Assembly: GCA_030587405.1 (NCBI GenBank)
Contig: JAUQZD010000059.1
Coordinates: 1 to 56,183, forward strand
Length of the DNA: 56,183 nucleotides
Reading direction: 5' to 3'
Source of the DNA: Candidatus Freyrarchaeum guaymasense
GTDB lineage: Archaea > Asgardarchaeota > Jordarchaeia > Jordarchaeales > Freyrarchaeaceae
Of the stretch, positions 14,978 to 23,588 are shown piece after piece. Under the pieces are notes generated by a model. That model worked only from the letters and a program-made list of their open reading frames with translations. It was not told the DNA's origin and did no database searches. How positions within the stretch are numbered: position 1 is the first letter of the stretch; every line of letters begins with the position of its first letter. The position numbers and the translations under genes are program-made.

Positions 14978-17900
14978 TCACTTCGCCTTAACCGTAATGG
15001 TGATTTTGACGCCGTCTATAACCCATTCCCTGCTGTATCCCTCCCCTTCACCGTGGGTTAGCTTCTCAGCTAGGGTTTCACCCTTAATGTAGTCTAGGTA
15101 TCCTTCAATCTTCCTGAAAACTTCTGGGTCACACTCTACTGCCACGTCTATTCTTTGCATGAAGTCAAGGTTCATTTCCTTTCTCATTGCCTGTATTCTC
15201 CTTACGACCTCCCTTGCCAGCGCCTCCCTCCTGAGCTCCTCCGTAACTTCGGTGTTGACGAGCAGGTAAACCGTGAATTTCCTCCCGTTCTTCGTGTAGG
15301 CAACCGGCTCCCCTACAGCGTATCCCTCCCTGGCTTCCACCTCAACCTTAAGATCTTCCCTGGTGAGGGTGAAGGTTCTCCCGCCGACCCTCACGGAGTA
15401 TTCTCCTTTCTCCTCGAGGCTGGCTGCCACCTCGTCAGGGTCCACCTTGGAGAGCTGGTCGACGACCTTCCTCGCTTCACCCTTAAACCTCGGTCCGAGC
15501 ACCTTGTAGTTTGGCTTCACCACGTGCGTTATGTACCTCTCCACGTCAGCCGAGTAGTTAACCTCCTTAACGTTGATCTCGTCCCTGAGGTATTCCTCTA
15601 AGGGTGAAACGTCCTCGAGGACTTCCTCGTCTGCTACCACGACCGCCTCCCTTAGGGGGTGCCTCAGCTTTATCCCCTTGCTGGCCCTAGCAGCCCTACC
15701 CGAGGCTGCAAGCTTCATCACGAGCTCCATGCGCCTCTCTAGGTCAGGGTCTATCTCCTCCTCGACCGGCTCCGGGAAGTCTGTGAGGTGTACGCTTTCA
15801 GCAGCTTTTTCGTCCCCTCTCGAAAGGTTCTGGTACATTGCTTCGGTGGTGAAGGGTATGAAGGGTGCTAGAAGCCTTGTGAGGACTTCGAGGGTCCTGT
15901 AGAGGGTGTGGTAGGCGCTCCTCTTATCCTCGTCCATCTCGCTCCTCCAGAAGCGCCGGCGGGAGCGGCGCAGGTACCAGTTGCTGAGTTCCTCCACGAC
16001 GAACTCGTCTAGGGCTCTGGCGGCTTTGTGGACCATGTAGCCCTCCATTTCCCTCCTCACGGTCTTCGTCAGGGTTGAAAGCCTGCTTAGAAGCCACCTG
16101 TCAAGCTCGCTTGTAACCTTAGGCCTCTCGTCTCTGTGGGGGTTGAACTCGTCTATGTTAGCGTTTGTCACGTAGAAGAAGTAGACGTTCCAGAGGGTGT
16201 TGAGGAAGTGGTTTCTGGTTTCAACAACCATTCTCTCACTGAACCTTTTAGGTATCCAGGGAGGGCTGGAGGTGAAGAAGTACCACCTCATAGCGTCAGC
16301 TCCAACATGCTCAAATATCACGTTTGGATCTACGACGTTCCCCCTAGACTTACTCATCTTCCTGCCCTTCTCGTCTAAGATGTGGCCCAGCGACACGACA
16401 TTCTCGTAGGCGTGGCTTCCAAACACTGCCGTAGCTACGGCGTGGAGCGTGTAGAACCATCCCCTACACTGGTCAACCGCCTCCGTTATGAAGGTGACGG
16501 GGAAGGTTTCCTTGAACCGTTCAACGTTCTCGAACGGGTAATGGTACTGGGCGAACGGCGCCGCCCCGGAGTCGTACCAGCAGTCTATGACGTGCGGCTC
16601 CCTTCGCATGGTCTCACCGCACTTGGGGCACGGGAAGGTCACCCTGTCAACCCATGGCTTGTGAGGGTCGAAGTCCTCTGGAAGCTTTCCAGCGTACTCT
16701 TCGAGCTCTCTGTAGCTTCCAACGCAGACGTGGTGCCCGTTGGGGCAAGTCCATATTGGGAGAGGCGTCCCCCAGAACCTGTTCCTGCTAAGAGCCCAGT
16801 CCTTAGCCTCCTCCAAGAACTTCCCGAAGCGTCCCCGTTTAAGGTAGCTTGGATACCAGTTTATCTTCTCGTTGTTCTCCAGTAGCTTCTCCCTGAGGGC
16901 GCTCATCTTAATGTACCATGTTTCTATGGCGTAGTATAGGAGCGGTGTGTCGCACCGCCAGCAGTAGGGATACGAGTGGACGAGCGTTCCAGCCTTGTAA
17001 AGTAGCCCCCGCCTGCGCAGGTCCTCTATTATTTTCTCGTCAGCCTCCTTAACGTAGAGGCCCTTGAACGGCTCTGCTTCATCCTTTATGCGTCCAGCCT
17101 CGTCTACTAGCTGGATTATGGGGAGCCCGTACTTCTTTGCCACCTCGAAGTCTTCGGCGCCGAAGGCTGGAGCCATGTGGACCACGCCTGTCCCCTCGGT
17201 TTCCGTCACGAAGTCTCCGAGGACCACGTACCACGCTTTCCTTTCAGGCTTAACGAACCTGTAGAGTGGCTCGTACTCCACTCCCTCAAGCTCCCTTCCC
17301 TTAAAAGTCTTAAGGATCCTGTAGTCTCCGTCAAGCGCCATCTGGAGGGCTTTGGCGAGAATGTACCTTTCACCGTCCTGCTCCACCAGGAGGTATTCGA
17401 AGTCTGGGTGGACTGCTAGGGCTACGTTTGAAAGGAGGGTCCAGGGGGTCGTGGTCCAAACGAGGAAGTAGATGTCCTCCTCCCCTTTAACCTTGAACTT
17501 CACATGGATTGATGGATCCTTCGTCTCCTTGTATCCTCCCAGGGCAACCTCGTGGGCGCTGAGAGGTGTTCCACATCTTGGGCAGTAGAGGACGACGTAG
17601 TAGTCCTTGTAGAGCATCCTTCCCTTCTCGCCGTCTTTCTCCCACGTCTTATTCCAGAGCTGCTTAAGGGACCACCACACGGACTCTATGTACTCCTTGC
17701 TCAGCGTTATGTAAGGGTTCTCCATGTCAAGCCACGTGCCGGTGCGCTCCGTCATCTTAACCCATTCACGCTCATACTTGAAAACGCTCATTTTACACCT
17801 CTCGTTGAAGCGTTCAACGCCGAAAACCTCAATGTCCCTCTTACTGTTAAGCCTGAGCTCTTTCTCGACTTCTATCTCCACCGGCAGTCCATGGCAGTCC

Positions 17901-18166
17901 CACCCTGCAATCCTGGGGACAACGTCCTCTCCTATCATCGTCCTGAACCTAAGGAAAACATCCTTCATACACCTCGTCAGCACGTGGCCCACGTGGGGTA
18001 AGCCGTTAGCCGTAGGCGGCCCTTCGAGGAAAACGAACTTCCTGCCACTATCCCTCCTGAGCCTTCGAACCTTGCCGAACACGTCACGCTCCTTCCAGAA
18101 CCGCAGTATCTCCTCTTCAAGCCTAGGGAAATCTGGCGTGGTCTCAACATTACTATATAACCCCAA
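14978..18166 (-). CDS. ileS: Isoleucyl-tRNA synthetase
   Basis: A 1062-residue class I aminoacyl-tRNA synthetase that charges tRNA-Ile with isoleucine in the cytoplasm. It has the HIGH-type motif in GLPHVGHVLTR near residue 56, the WDCHGLPVEIEVEKEL segment typical of IleRS, the editing domain (WTTTPWTLLSNVAL near 245 and ETEGTGVVHMAPAFGAEDF), and KMSKSRGNVVDP near residue 603; the anticodon-binding domain follows. Cys pairs CPRCGTP and CPKCGE are probably zinc sites. The size and motifs match the archaeal/eukaryal type. TTG at 18166 is the chosen start because GAGGGTGGTG lies just upstream. Monocistronic as far as can be seen. Confidence 0.95.
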   Translation of the reverse strand: MGLYSNVETTPDFPRLEEEILRFWKERDVFGKVRRLRRDSGRKFVFLEGPPTANGLPHVGHVLTRCMKDVFLRFRTMIGEDVVPRIAGWDCHGLPVEIEVEKELRLNSKRDIEVFGVERFNERCKMSVFKYEREWVKMTERTGTWLDMENPYITLSKEYIESVWWSLKQLWNKTWEKDGEKGRMLYKDYYVVLYCPRCGTPLSAHEVALGGYKETKDPSIHVKFKVKGEEDIYFLVWTTTPWTLLSNVALAVHPDFEYLLVEQDGERYILAKALQMALDGDYRILKTFKGRELEGVEYEPLYRFVKPERKAWYVVLGDFVTETEGTGVVHMAPAFGAEDFEVAKKYGLPIIQLVDEAGRIKDEAEPFKGLYVKEADEKIIEDLRRRGLLYKAGTLVHSYPYCWRCDTPLLYYAIETWYIKMSALREKLLENNEKINWYPSYLKRGRFGKFLEEAKDWALSRNRFWGTPLPIWTCPNGHHVCVGSYRELEEYAGKLPEDFDPHKPWVDRVTFPCPKCGETMRREPHVIDCWYDSGAAPFAQYHYPFENVERFKETFPVTFITEAVDQCRGWFYTLHAVATAVFGSHAYENVVSLGHILDEKGRKMSKSRGNVVDPNVIFEHVGADAMRWYFFTSSPPWIPKRFSERMVVETRNHFLNTLWNVYFFYVTNANIDEFNPHRDERPKVTSELDRWLLSRLSTLTKTVRREMEGYMVHKAARALDEFVVEELSNWYLRRSRRRFWRSEMDEDKRSAYHTLYRTLEVLTRLLAPFIPFTTEAMYQNLSRGDEKAAESVHLTDFPEPVEEEIDPDLERRMELVMKLAASGRAARASKGIKLRHPLREAVVVADEEVLEDVSPLEEYLRDEINVKEVNYSADVERYITHVVKPNYKVLGPRFKGEARKVVDQLSKVDPDEVAASLEEKGEYSVRVGGRTFTLTREDLKVEVEAREGYAVGEPVAYTKNGRKFTVYLLVNTEVTEELRREALAREVVRRIQAMRKEMNLDFMQRIDVAVECDPEVFRKIEGYLDYIKGETLAEKLTHGEGEGYSREWVIDGVKITITVKAK

Positions 18167-18615
18167 AACACACCACCCTCAAAGCACTGTCAAAGACACC
18201 AGAAGCTCTAGAACCAGCTACTACGAGCAACCCGAGGAAGAACGCTAAATTTGGCGCTTATCCACACCCATAACCTCCATCAGGAAATCAAACAGAGGAA
18301 AAACATATTTAAATTTTCCCCGTCTAAACCCAGCCATAACCTGGCAAAGCGAAAGGCAGCACGAAAGAACAAAGAAAGATGAGCTCACACCGCCTAAGAA
18401 AAGAGCCACAAATAAACGTGCCAGCTCCCGAATAGGCGAAACCAAAAGGAGAATGTAAAGTTAAAGTTAATGGAAAGTTAGGCTCACGCTTCCAGAAAAC
18501 GTGGGATCCACGAAGTGCACCCACCCTTCAAATCCACCATGTAAAGCATCCCCTCCCCCTTCAAGCTCGTAGTAGCGTAAAAAAGTGGTGCCACGCGCAT
18601 CAGAAACCATCCAGA
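18167..18615. other. Intergenic stretch with a small protein-like relic
   Basis: Within it, 18484-18600 on the minus strand gives a 38-codon frame (starts MRVAPLFYATTSLKGEG) whose neighbouring frame continues in protein-like fashion (WVHFVDPTFSGSVSL), which suggests a broken gene end. A minus-strand element TTTAAATATG at about 18305-18316 could be the ileS promoter with a leader over 100 bases long. A 66-codon hydrophobic minus frame (18245-18445) spans that element and is doubtful. Confidence 0.35.
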
Positions 18616-19035
18616 TCATCTTATAATCATCAACACACTCACCATTATGGTGAAAATCGAAATTAACAATCCCAGAATGGTGAAATACAGACGCAGAGAC
18701 TTGTAAAGCTCCTCGAACCTCCTGTTCACATCATCGAACCGCCTATTCATGTCCTCAAACCTACTGTTCACGTCCTCGAACCTCCTGTTCACATCGTCAA
18801 ACCTCCTGTTTATGTCCTCGAAGCGCTTGTTCACGTCTTCGAACCTTCTGCTCATGTAGTGTATTAGTTCTTCGAATCGCTTGTTCGTGTTTTCTATGGA
18901 TTTGGTTGTGAGTTCCATTAGCGTTTTCACGTCTTCTTTCGTGGCAATGTTTCTTTCCCTTATGGAGAGTAGCCTTTCAAGCTCCCTCCTAACGATCTCA
19001 ACGACCTCAAGCTTTGCAGCATCGGATAAACCCAT
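18616..19035 (-). CDS. Heptad-repeat coiled-coil protein with C-terminal membrane anchor
   Basis: A 139-residue protein: a short N-terminal helix (SDAAKLEVVEIVRRELERLL), then seven nearly identical 7-residue units of the type NRRF(E/D)DV (about residues 76-124), then a hydrophobic C-terminal segment (LYFTILGLLISIFTIMVSVLMI) that would anchor it in the membrane with the coil in the cytoplasm. The ATG at 19035 follows GGAGAG, preferred over GTG/ATG codons upstream that precede the likely promoter. No enzyme domain. It resembles the 'apolipoprotein-like' coiled-coil membrane proteins found near archaeal restriction or toxin loci, but no function can be assigned. The repeats at DNA level suggest recent tandem expansion. 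Confidence 0.75.
   Translation of the reverse strand: MGLSDAAKLEVVEIVRRELERLLSIRERNIATKEDVKTLMELTTKSIENTNKRFEELIHYMSRRFEDVNKRFEDINRRFDDVNRRFEDVNSRFEDMNRRFDDVNRRFEELYKSLRLYFTILGLLISIFTIMVSVLMIIR
18711..18856. repeat. Seven tandem 21-base repeats inside the coiled-coil gene
   Basis: Imperfect copies of a 21-base unit (on the plus strand, variations of CCTCGAACCTCCTGTTCACATC) run head to tail and encode the NRRFEDV heptads. The copies differ at a few positions, mostly silent or Glu/Asp and Val/Ile/Met swaps, so coiled-coil geometry is kept while DNA has drifted. Copy number is likely variable between strains. Confidence 0.8.
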
Positions 19036-19068
19036 GAGGAGCACTCTCCTCATGTTTCCCTTTAAGGG

Positions 19069-19077
19069 CTTATAAGG
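19069..19077 (-). promoter_or_regulatory. Putative TATA box of the coiled-coil gene
   Basis: On the minus strand CCTTATAAG lies 35 bases before the ATG at 19035. The expected transcription start (about 19045) falls downstream of the longer candidate starts, which supports the shorter protein. Confidence 0.4.
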
Positions 19078-19178
19078 AATTAAAAGTTTATGTTTTAAAG
19101 TTTGCACTAGGATTCAGCTCGGCATTATGGGTGGAGGATTCATGTCTTTTATGAGGGTTGGCTGCAGCGTCCGGCTGT

Positions 19179-19631
19179 TCATGTACTTGCCTCTTCTATG
19201 ACCTTTCTAACCCATTTCCTGCAGTTTTCCTCTTGTTTCGCGTCGGCCTTCCTCACCCATCCTTTTAGGGCCGTGCTTGCGACGAGCACCCCTGAAACCC
19301 TTCTTATTAGTGGGTCAAGGTACCTTTTCTTAACGTAGCCGCTGGTTAGCTTCCCGAAAACGTTTGCTAAGCATACGATGAACACCGCGACTTTCCTGCC
19401 GGCGAGCTCGCCGCTATGGTCAGCGAGGAAACCAATCATGGTCGCCATGGGTTTCTCCCAGTAGACGGGAGAGCCGACGATGAAGAAGTCGTAGTTGAAG
19501 TCTTCAACCTCCCAGGGCCTCCTCACATCCACTTGAACCCCCATCCTCCCCGCCTCCTCAGCCATCCACTCTACAATCCTCTTGGTTGCCCCATGCTCCC
19601 TCCTCGTATCGTAAACTATACATAACCGCAA
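19179..19631 (-). CDS. Flavodoxin-domain protein
   Basis: A roughly 150-residue flavodoxin-like protein, binding FMN and acting in electron transfer or quinone/protoporphyrinogen reduction. Strand 1 reads LCIVYDTRREHGATKRI, matching the phosphate-binding loop of the family; FFIVGSPVYWEKPMATMIGFL is the second flavin loop with its Trp; GRKVAVFIVCLAN is the third strand. A start at TTG 19631 is chosen because GAGGAGG is directly adjacent to the alternative GTG at 19640 and well spaced for the TTG. The organisation resembles the HemG/menaquinone-dependent flavodoxin group. Single gene with no clear partner. Confidence 0.8.
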   Translation of the reverse strand: MRLCIVYDTRREHGATKRIVEWMAEEAGRMGVQVDVRRPWEVEDFNYDFFIVGSPVYWEKPMATMIGFLADHSGELAGRKVAVFIVCLANVFGKLTSGYVKKRYLDPLIRRVSGVLVASTALKGWVRKADAKQEENCRKWVRKVIEEAST

Positions 19632-19955
19632 ACATTTCACCCTCCTCTACCATCCCTAGAAACCTTTAAGACTTCAGTAAAGGGAGTATTAAACCTTCCC
19701 TTTCTGGGTCGGCTAGTTAGCGTCCGGTAAGCCCCCTCGAACCCCATCACCCAATCGAGGAATGCTAAATTCCTCTTTCCATGGAAAGAGGATCCTTCCG
19801 GGAAAGCCACCCATCACCCCATCGACTTCCCGTTTGGGGATGGGAGATCATCGTTTAGGGCTTTTCTCCAAGCTGCGGAGGGCGAACCGACGGCAAACGG
19901 CATCGATAATAAACTGCGGAGGGTGGCGTGGAGCATAACTCCAAAGAACCTGTTC
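19632..19955. other. Intergenic stretch with a long palindrome
   Basis: No gene is recognised. It contains a perfect 22-base palindrome (separate entry), two copies of CTGCGGAGGG (about 19873 and 19914), and a CCCATC-rich part around 19805-19850. Two minus-strand frames are open over about 50 codons each but have no start site and no recognisable motif. Confidence 0.45.
19771..19792. repeat. Perfect 22-base palindrome
   Basis: Each 11-base arm is TCCTCTTTCCA, centred on CCATGG; the whole is its own reverse complement. It lies between the 5' side of the flavodoxin gene and the 3' end of the methyltransferase cluster. A dimeric repressor site or a cruciform/hairpin element would explain it; no poly-T tract follows, so a terminator is less likely. 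Confidence 0.6.
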
Positions 19956-20744
19956 CTATTGCCTGTTCTTCTCGGGCTCCCCCCTGAATATTATTATATC
20001 GCTGATTACTGGAATTCTCTTGGCTATGGAGTCTAGGAGGTTGAGGATGAAGTCTGATATTTTCTTCGGCATCCTGTCAAGGAGGTCCCCCCAGTGCGGG
20101 AAGCTCCAGAGCAGTGAGAGACCTTCCACGTGGTCGGCCTTTAACACGCCTTGCGTGTACGCTTTGAGGATTTTGTAGTCGACTTTTATGGTGTGGTCTT
20201 CAGGCATGTCCCAGGGCCTTTTCTCCCCCTCCCTTAGCCCTGAGAGTCCGAGGGCGTCGAGGAACCTTGCAAGCTTGAAGCCGAGACTTTCCATGTTCGC
20301 GACGGATATAACCGCCCTCCCTCCTGGCTTGAGAACCCTGGCGAACTCGCATATGGAACGGCGGGGATAGTGGAAGTGGTCTAGGGCGCCTTTACATATT
20401 AAAGCGTCCACTGCGCTGTCCCTGAAGGGCAAGCACTCGCTAGCCCCCCGAACTATGTCTGCTTCAACGCCGCAGTCCGAAACATACCTTCTAGCCTTAG
20501 AAGTCATTATTTTTGAGGCGTCAACGCCGACCACTCGAACCCCCTTCCTAGCCATGCTCACCACTTCTATACCCATCCCGCATGCCACGTCCAGAACCAT
20601 CTCCTTTGCCGAGGGTGAAACAGCCTGAATGGTCCTGGGACCCATCATCCTGAAAACGAAGTCCGAGTCGGCGTTATACTCGGAGGGGATGGCGTCCTCA
20701 TCGCTCCACTCAACCACCAGCTTCCTATCAAACCTCCACTTCAA
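19956..20744 (-). CDS. Class I SAM-dependent methyltransferase
   Basis: A 262-residue Methyltransf_11-type enzyme. Motif I is MVLDVACGMGIEVVSMARKG (near residue 50), with the acidic end of strand 2 in VRVVGVDAS, motif II in VDALICKGALDHFHYP and motif III in RVLKPGGRAVISVANME. The TTG at 20744 is chosen since GGGGGTTGCGGC lies directly upstream and the longer frame to 20999 adds a low-quality, Arg/Gly-rich extension crossing a likely promoter. It lies at the 3' side of the glycan/lipid cluster but has its own TATA-like element. The acceptor molecule is unknown. Confidence 0.85.
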   Translation of the reverse strand: MKWRFDRKLVVEWSDEDAIPSEYNADSDFVFRMMGPRTIQAVSPSAKEMVLDVACGMGIEVVSMARKGVRVVGVDASKIMTSKARRYVSDCGVEADIVRGASECLPFRDSAVDALICKGALDHFHYPRRSICEFARVLKPGGRAVISVANMESLGFKLARFLDALGLSGLREGEKRPWDMPEDHTIKVDYKILKAYTQGVLKADHVEGLSLLWSFPHWGDLLDRMPKKISDFILNLLDSIAKRIPVISDIIIFRGEPEKNRQ

Positions 20745-21095
20745 GCCGCAACCCCCAACCGGAACCAAGCCACAGAAAAACGCTACCTCAATATAAGATT
20801 GACGGAGCAGTAAGACGTAGAAGAAGGGAACAGGGAACTGCCAGTCCTCTCTGATGGAGAAACCCCTTTCAGGATTACCTGCCCGTCCACTTCCACGCCC
20901 TGATCCTCGTTTTGGACTGTCTGCAAGCCGTGAAACATCCAGTGACCCTTTAAAGCGGACTCGCCCACCGTCAACCAGCCTCTTAAATTTTCCTCCCAAA
21001 GGTGTTTTAGCCGTATCACAGGTCGCGTATGTCGCCTGCAGCCCGAAATCCCCACTACACCGTCAAAAGGATTCACACCCCAAACGGGGAACACG
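20745..21095. other. Gap inside the methyltransferase cluster
   Basis: These 350 bases interrupt the otherwise tight minus-strand operon. Open minus-strand frames exist but lack family features or ribosome sites. The only feature I would support is the promoter-like element near 20790. Confidence 0.45.
20789..20799 (-). promoter_or_regulatory. Putative TATA box of the downstream methyltransferase
   Basis: On the minus strand TCTTATATTG lies about 46 bases before the TTG at 20744. It suggests that this methyltransferase gene is transcribed separately from the operon at 21.1-26.8 kb. Confidence 0.4.
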
Positions 21096-21848
21096 CTAAT
21101 TCTTCATGAAAACTGCTGTTATGTTCATTCCTATGTAAGATGACACCTTTGAGCCCTCGATTTTCCTCCAGTTTTCCTCGGCGACCTTTAGCAAGCCTTC
21201 AGGCAACAGAGGCCAGCCCCTACACTTAAGCTCCCTGATCCTCCCGGCTGAAATAGGCCAAGACCCCCAACCCGTGGTTTTAACAAGCTTTAAGCCATAA
21301 TGTTTCGCTATCATCCTCATGTCGAAGACGCTGTAGCTTCTCTCCCACCCCATGGGCCAGCACTTGATCGCTACGAGGAAAGACTTGTAGAGGTGGTATA
21401 GGGAGTACCTCTGAGGCGCATCTATTATGATGAACCCTCCCTTCCTGACCACCCTCACCTGCTCCCTGATTATGTGGTCGGGGTTTCTGTAGTGCTCCAC
21501 CAGCCCCTGAGAGAATGATAGGTCGAAGACTCCGCTTTTAAAGGGTAGGTTTTCCCCGTCGGCTTGGTGGACATGCAGCCTCGTCCCCCACCGCTTAACT
21601 ATCATGTGCGCCGTAGCGTAGTCTACTGCGAAGGCGTGGGCCCCAAGCTTTGATAGGACTGCACTGTCTGCCCCACTGCCGGCTCCAACCTCCAGAATCC
21701 TCAGTCCTTTCAGGTTATAATTGAAGAGCTCGGCTATCTGCGTCAGGATGTGAGGGTGAGGCCTCCCACTCCACCGAGAAATAGTGAAGAGGAAATTCCA
21801 GTAGTCCCTCAGCCTCCTCCTGTCATCCTCCACCTGCCGCAACCTCAC
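21096..21848 (-). CDS. SAM-dependent methyltransferase of the glycan/lipid cluster
   Basis: A 250-residue class I methyltransferase. Motif I LRILEVGAGSGADSAVLSKLG (near residue 50), acidic residue in HAFAVDYATAHM, and the VFDLSFSQGLVEHYRNPD segment typical of Methyltransf_11/ubiE-like enzymes are all present, with the VRKGGFIIIDAP strand following. The C-terminal third is longer than minimal and contains several Trp/Tyr residues, perhaps the acceptor pocket. Starts at GTG 21848, eight bases after the radical SAM stop, so it belongs to that operon; other GTG/TTG starts a few codons in are possible. Substrate unknown. Confidence 0.85.
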   Translation of the reverse strand: MRLRQVEDDRRRLRDYWNFLFTISRWSGRPHPHILTQIAELFNYNLKGLRILEVGAGSGADSAVLSKLGAHAFAVDYATAHMIVKRWGTRLHVHQADGENLPFKSGVFDLSFSQGLVEHYRNPDHIIREQVRVVRKGGFIIIDAPQRYSLYHLYKSFLVAIKCWPMGWERSYSVFDMRMIAKHYGLKLVKTTGWGSWPISAGRIRELKCRGWPLLPEGLLKVAEENWRKIEGSKVSSYIGMNITAVFMKN

Positions 21849-21856
21849 GGTGAAGG

Positions 21857-23476
21857 CTAACCGATCGCTTCAGCGCTCTGGCTCAGAAGCTTCTTACCAT
21901 GTTTAGCCTTCAACTCCTGGCTGGTCGCCCAGCTCCAGATGGTTACCCCGTCCTCCACCCTGTACCCCAGTATCCCCTTATCCATGTAATACTTCACCGT
22001 TGAAACCACGAAGTCCCATGGAAACTTTCCTTCCAGCCGAACCTCATACAGCCTCTCCGTTAAGCGCTGGACGGGGTCAACCCCGTCGTACGGTATTCTC
22101 CCATACTCCTCTATCAGGTCCCATTTTAGGAGGTGCCATGCGAGCCTCTGCCTCCTCCTCACGTTGAGGGATTTAACCTCCTCGGGGCTGAGGAGTCCCT
22201 GATCAGCCTTTTTGAACTTCTCGCTTAGCTCACGCATGACGCCCCTCGTGAACTCTCTAACCACCTTGTTCAAGTACTCGGCGCTCACGGCGTGCGTACG
22301 GGTCACAGCCCTGTTCGCATCGTACCTAGACCAGTCATCTGTGAGGATCACTATGCCAAGCTCGTCCGCCCTTTCCCTAACCTCCGACCCGGGGAACGGC
22401 GCTAGAAGGTGGAACCCGTAGAATGGCCCAAGCTCCTCTGCGAACCTCATCGTCTGCTCTATGGTCTCCTTCGTCTCCCCAGGCAGCCCTAAGATGAAGG
22501 ATGAAAGAATGCTTATTCCGAGCTCCTTGGCCATCTTCACCGCCTTCCTGACCTCCTCGATCGTTATCCTCTTCTTGCACTTGTCAAGTATCTCCTGGTT
22601 TCCACTTTCCACGCCGAACATTACAAAGTAGCATCCTGCCTCCTTCATCTTCTCCAAGAGTTCACGCGTCACGGTGTCAACTCTTGCGTTGGCGCACCAC
22701 CTGAACTTAAGCCCTCTACTTATTATCTCGTCGCATATGGCGAAGGCGTGCTTGTGGTTAAGGGTGAACGTGTCGTCCTCGAAGATGATCTCGTCGAATC
22801 CGTAGCCTAGGACCTCCTCGATTTCGTCGACCACAAGCTTGGGGTTCCTCAGCCTAACCCTCCTCCCCATCATCTTAGAACCGACGCAGAAGATGCACCT
22901 GTGAGGACATCCTCTCCCGGTGATCAGGCTGCAACCCGAATGGTAAGCCATGTACTTCGACAACGGTAAAAGGTGCCGTGCTGGGAAGGGCAGCTCGTCG
23001 AGGTTCTCGATCAACTTCCTGTCCCTGTTCCTAACTATTTCTCCGTCCTCCCTGTAGGTTATGCCGTCTATGCTGTGGAAGCCGCGCCCCCTGACGATGT
23101 CTAGGAGGGTATACTCTCCCTCTCCCCTTACAACCACGTCAATCCAAGGAGCCTCCCTGAGCGTTCTAACGTCGCTGAAGGTCACGTGCGGCCCGCCTAT
23201 GACCGTGAGAACGTCCTCCTTAGCCTCCTTCGCCAGCTTAAGTATCCTTGACGCCTTGGGGAAGTTCATTGTGACGGAGGTGGCGCCGACCACGTCAGGC
23301 TTATACTCCTCAACCTTCCTGACAACCTTCTCGTCGGAGTACCTTGAAACGAGCAGGTCTAATACTTCAACTTCAAAGCCGTTCTTTTCCAGCACCGCCG
23401 CAAGGTAGGTTATCCCTAAGGGGATGGTCGGGCACTCCGAGAACCAGTAGGGCGTATTCACGAGCAGCGTCCTCAT
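21857..23476 (-). CDS. B12-binding radical SAM protein
   Basis: A 539-residue class B-type radical SAM enzyme. Residues 1-130 form a cobalamin-binding Rossmann domain (VNTPYWFSECPTIPLGITYL, VIGGPHVTF, VRGEGEYTLLD). The radical SAM core carries the [4Fe-4S] motif CPHRCIFC near residue 190, a glycine-rich FMFGVESGNQEIL strand and the FILGLPGETKET segment. Such enzymes methylate or rearrange unactivated carbons in lipids, hopanoids, tetrapyrroles and natural products. The ATG at 23476 is preferred (GAGGGGATCTTG upstream, conserved MRTLLVNTP start) over the longer frame from 23572. It lies between methyltransferase and glycosyltransferase genes, so modification of a lipid or glycan is likely. Confidence 0.9.
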   Translation of the reverse strand: MRTLLVNTPYWFSECPTIPLGITYLAAVLEKNGFEVEVLDLLVSRYSDEKVVRKVEEYKPDVVGATSVTMNFPKASRILKLAKEAKEDVLTVIGGPHVTFSDVRTLREAPWIDVVVRGEGEYTLLDIVRGRGFHSIDGITYREDGEIVRNRDRKLIENLDELPFPARHLLPLSKYMAYHSGCSLITGRGCPHRCIFCVGSKMMGRRVRLRNPKLVVDEIEEVLGYGFDEIIFEDDTFTLNHKHAFAICDEIISRGLKFRWCANARVDTVTRELLEKMKEAGCYFVMFGVESGNQEILDKCKKRITIEEVRKAVKMAKELGISILSSFILGLPGETKETIEQTMRFAEELGPFYGFHLLAPFPGSEVRERADELGIVILTDDWSRYDANRAVTRTHAVSAEYLNKVVREFTRGVMRELSEKFKKADQGLLSPEEVKSLNVRRRQRLAWHLLKWDLIEEYGRIPYDGVDPVQRLTERLYEVRLEGKFPWDFVVSTVKYYMDKGILGYRVEDGVTIWSWATSQELKAKHGKKLLSQSAEAIG

Positions 23477-23588
23477 CAAGATCCCCTCTTCCAAAGTTAA
23501 ACAAGTGTATATCTCATCATGTTTAAAACTTTTACCCCCGGCGCCGCCAGCTCGAGTGTAGCATGCGTTCACTCTACCGGTCCATGTG

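Noticed and set aside
18245..18445. 66-codon hydrophobic minus-strand frame between ileS and the coiled-coil gene
   Set aside because: It covers a likely promoter, has no clear ribosome site and its hydrophobicity comes from T-rich DNA.
20783..21094. 103-codon minus-strand frame in the gap between the two methyltransferase genes
   Set aside because: No family features and overlaps another equally open frame; probably chance.
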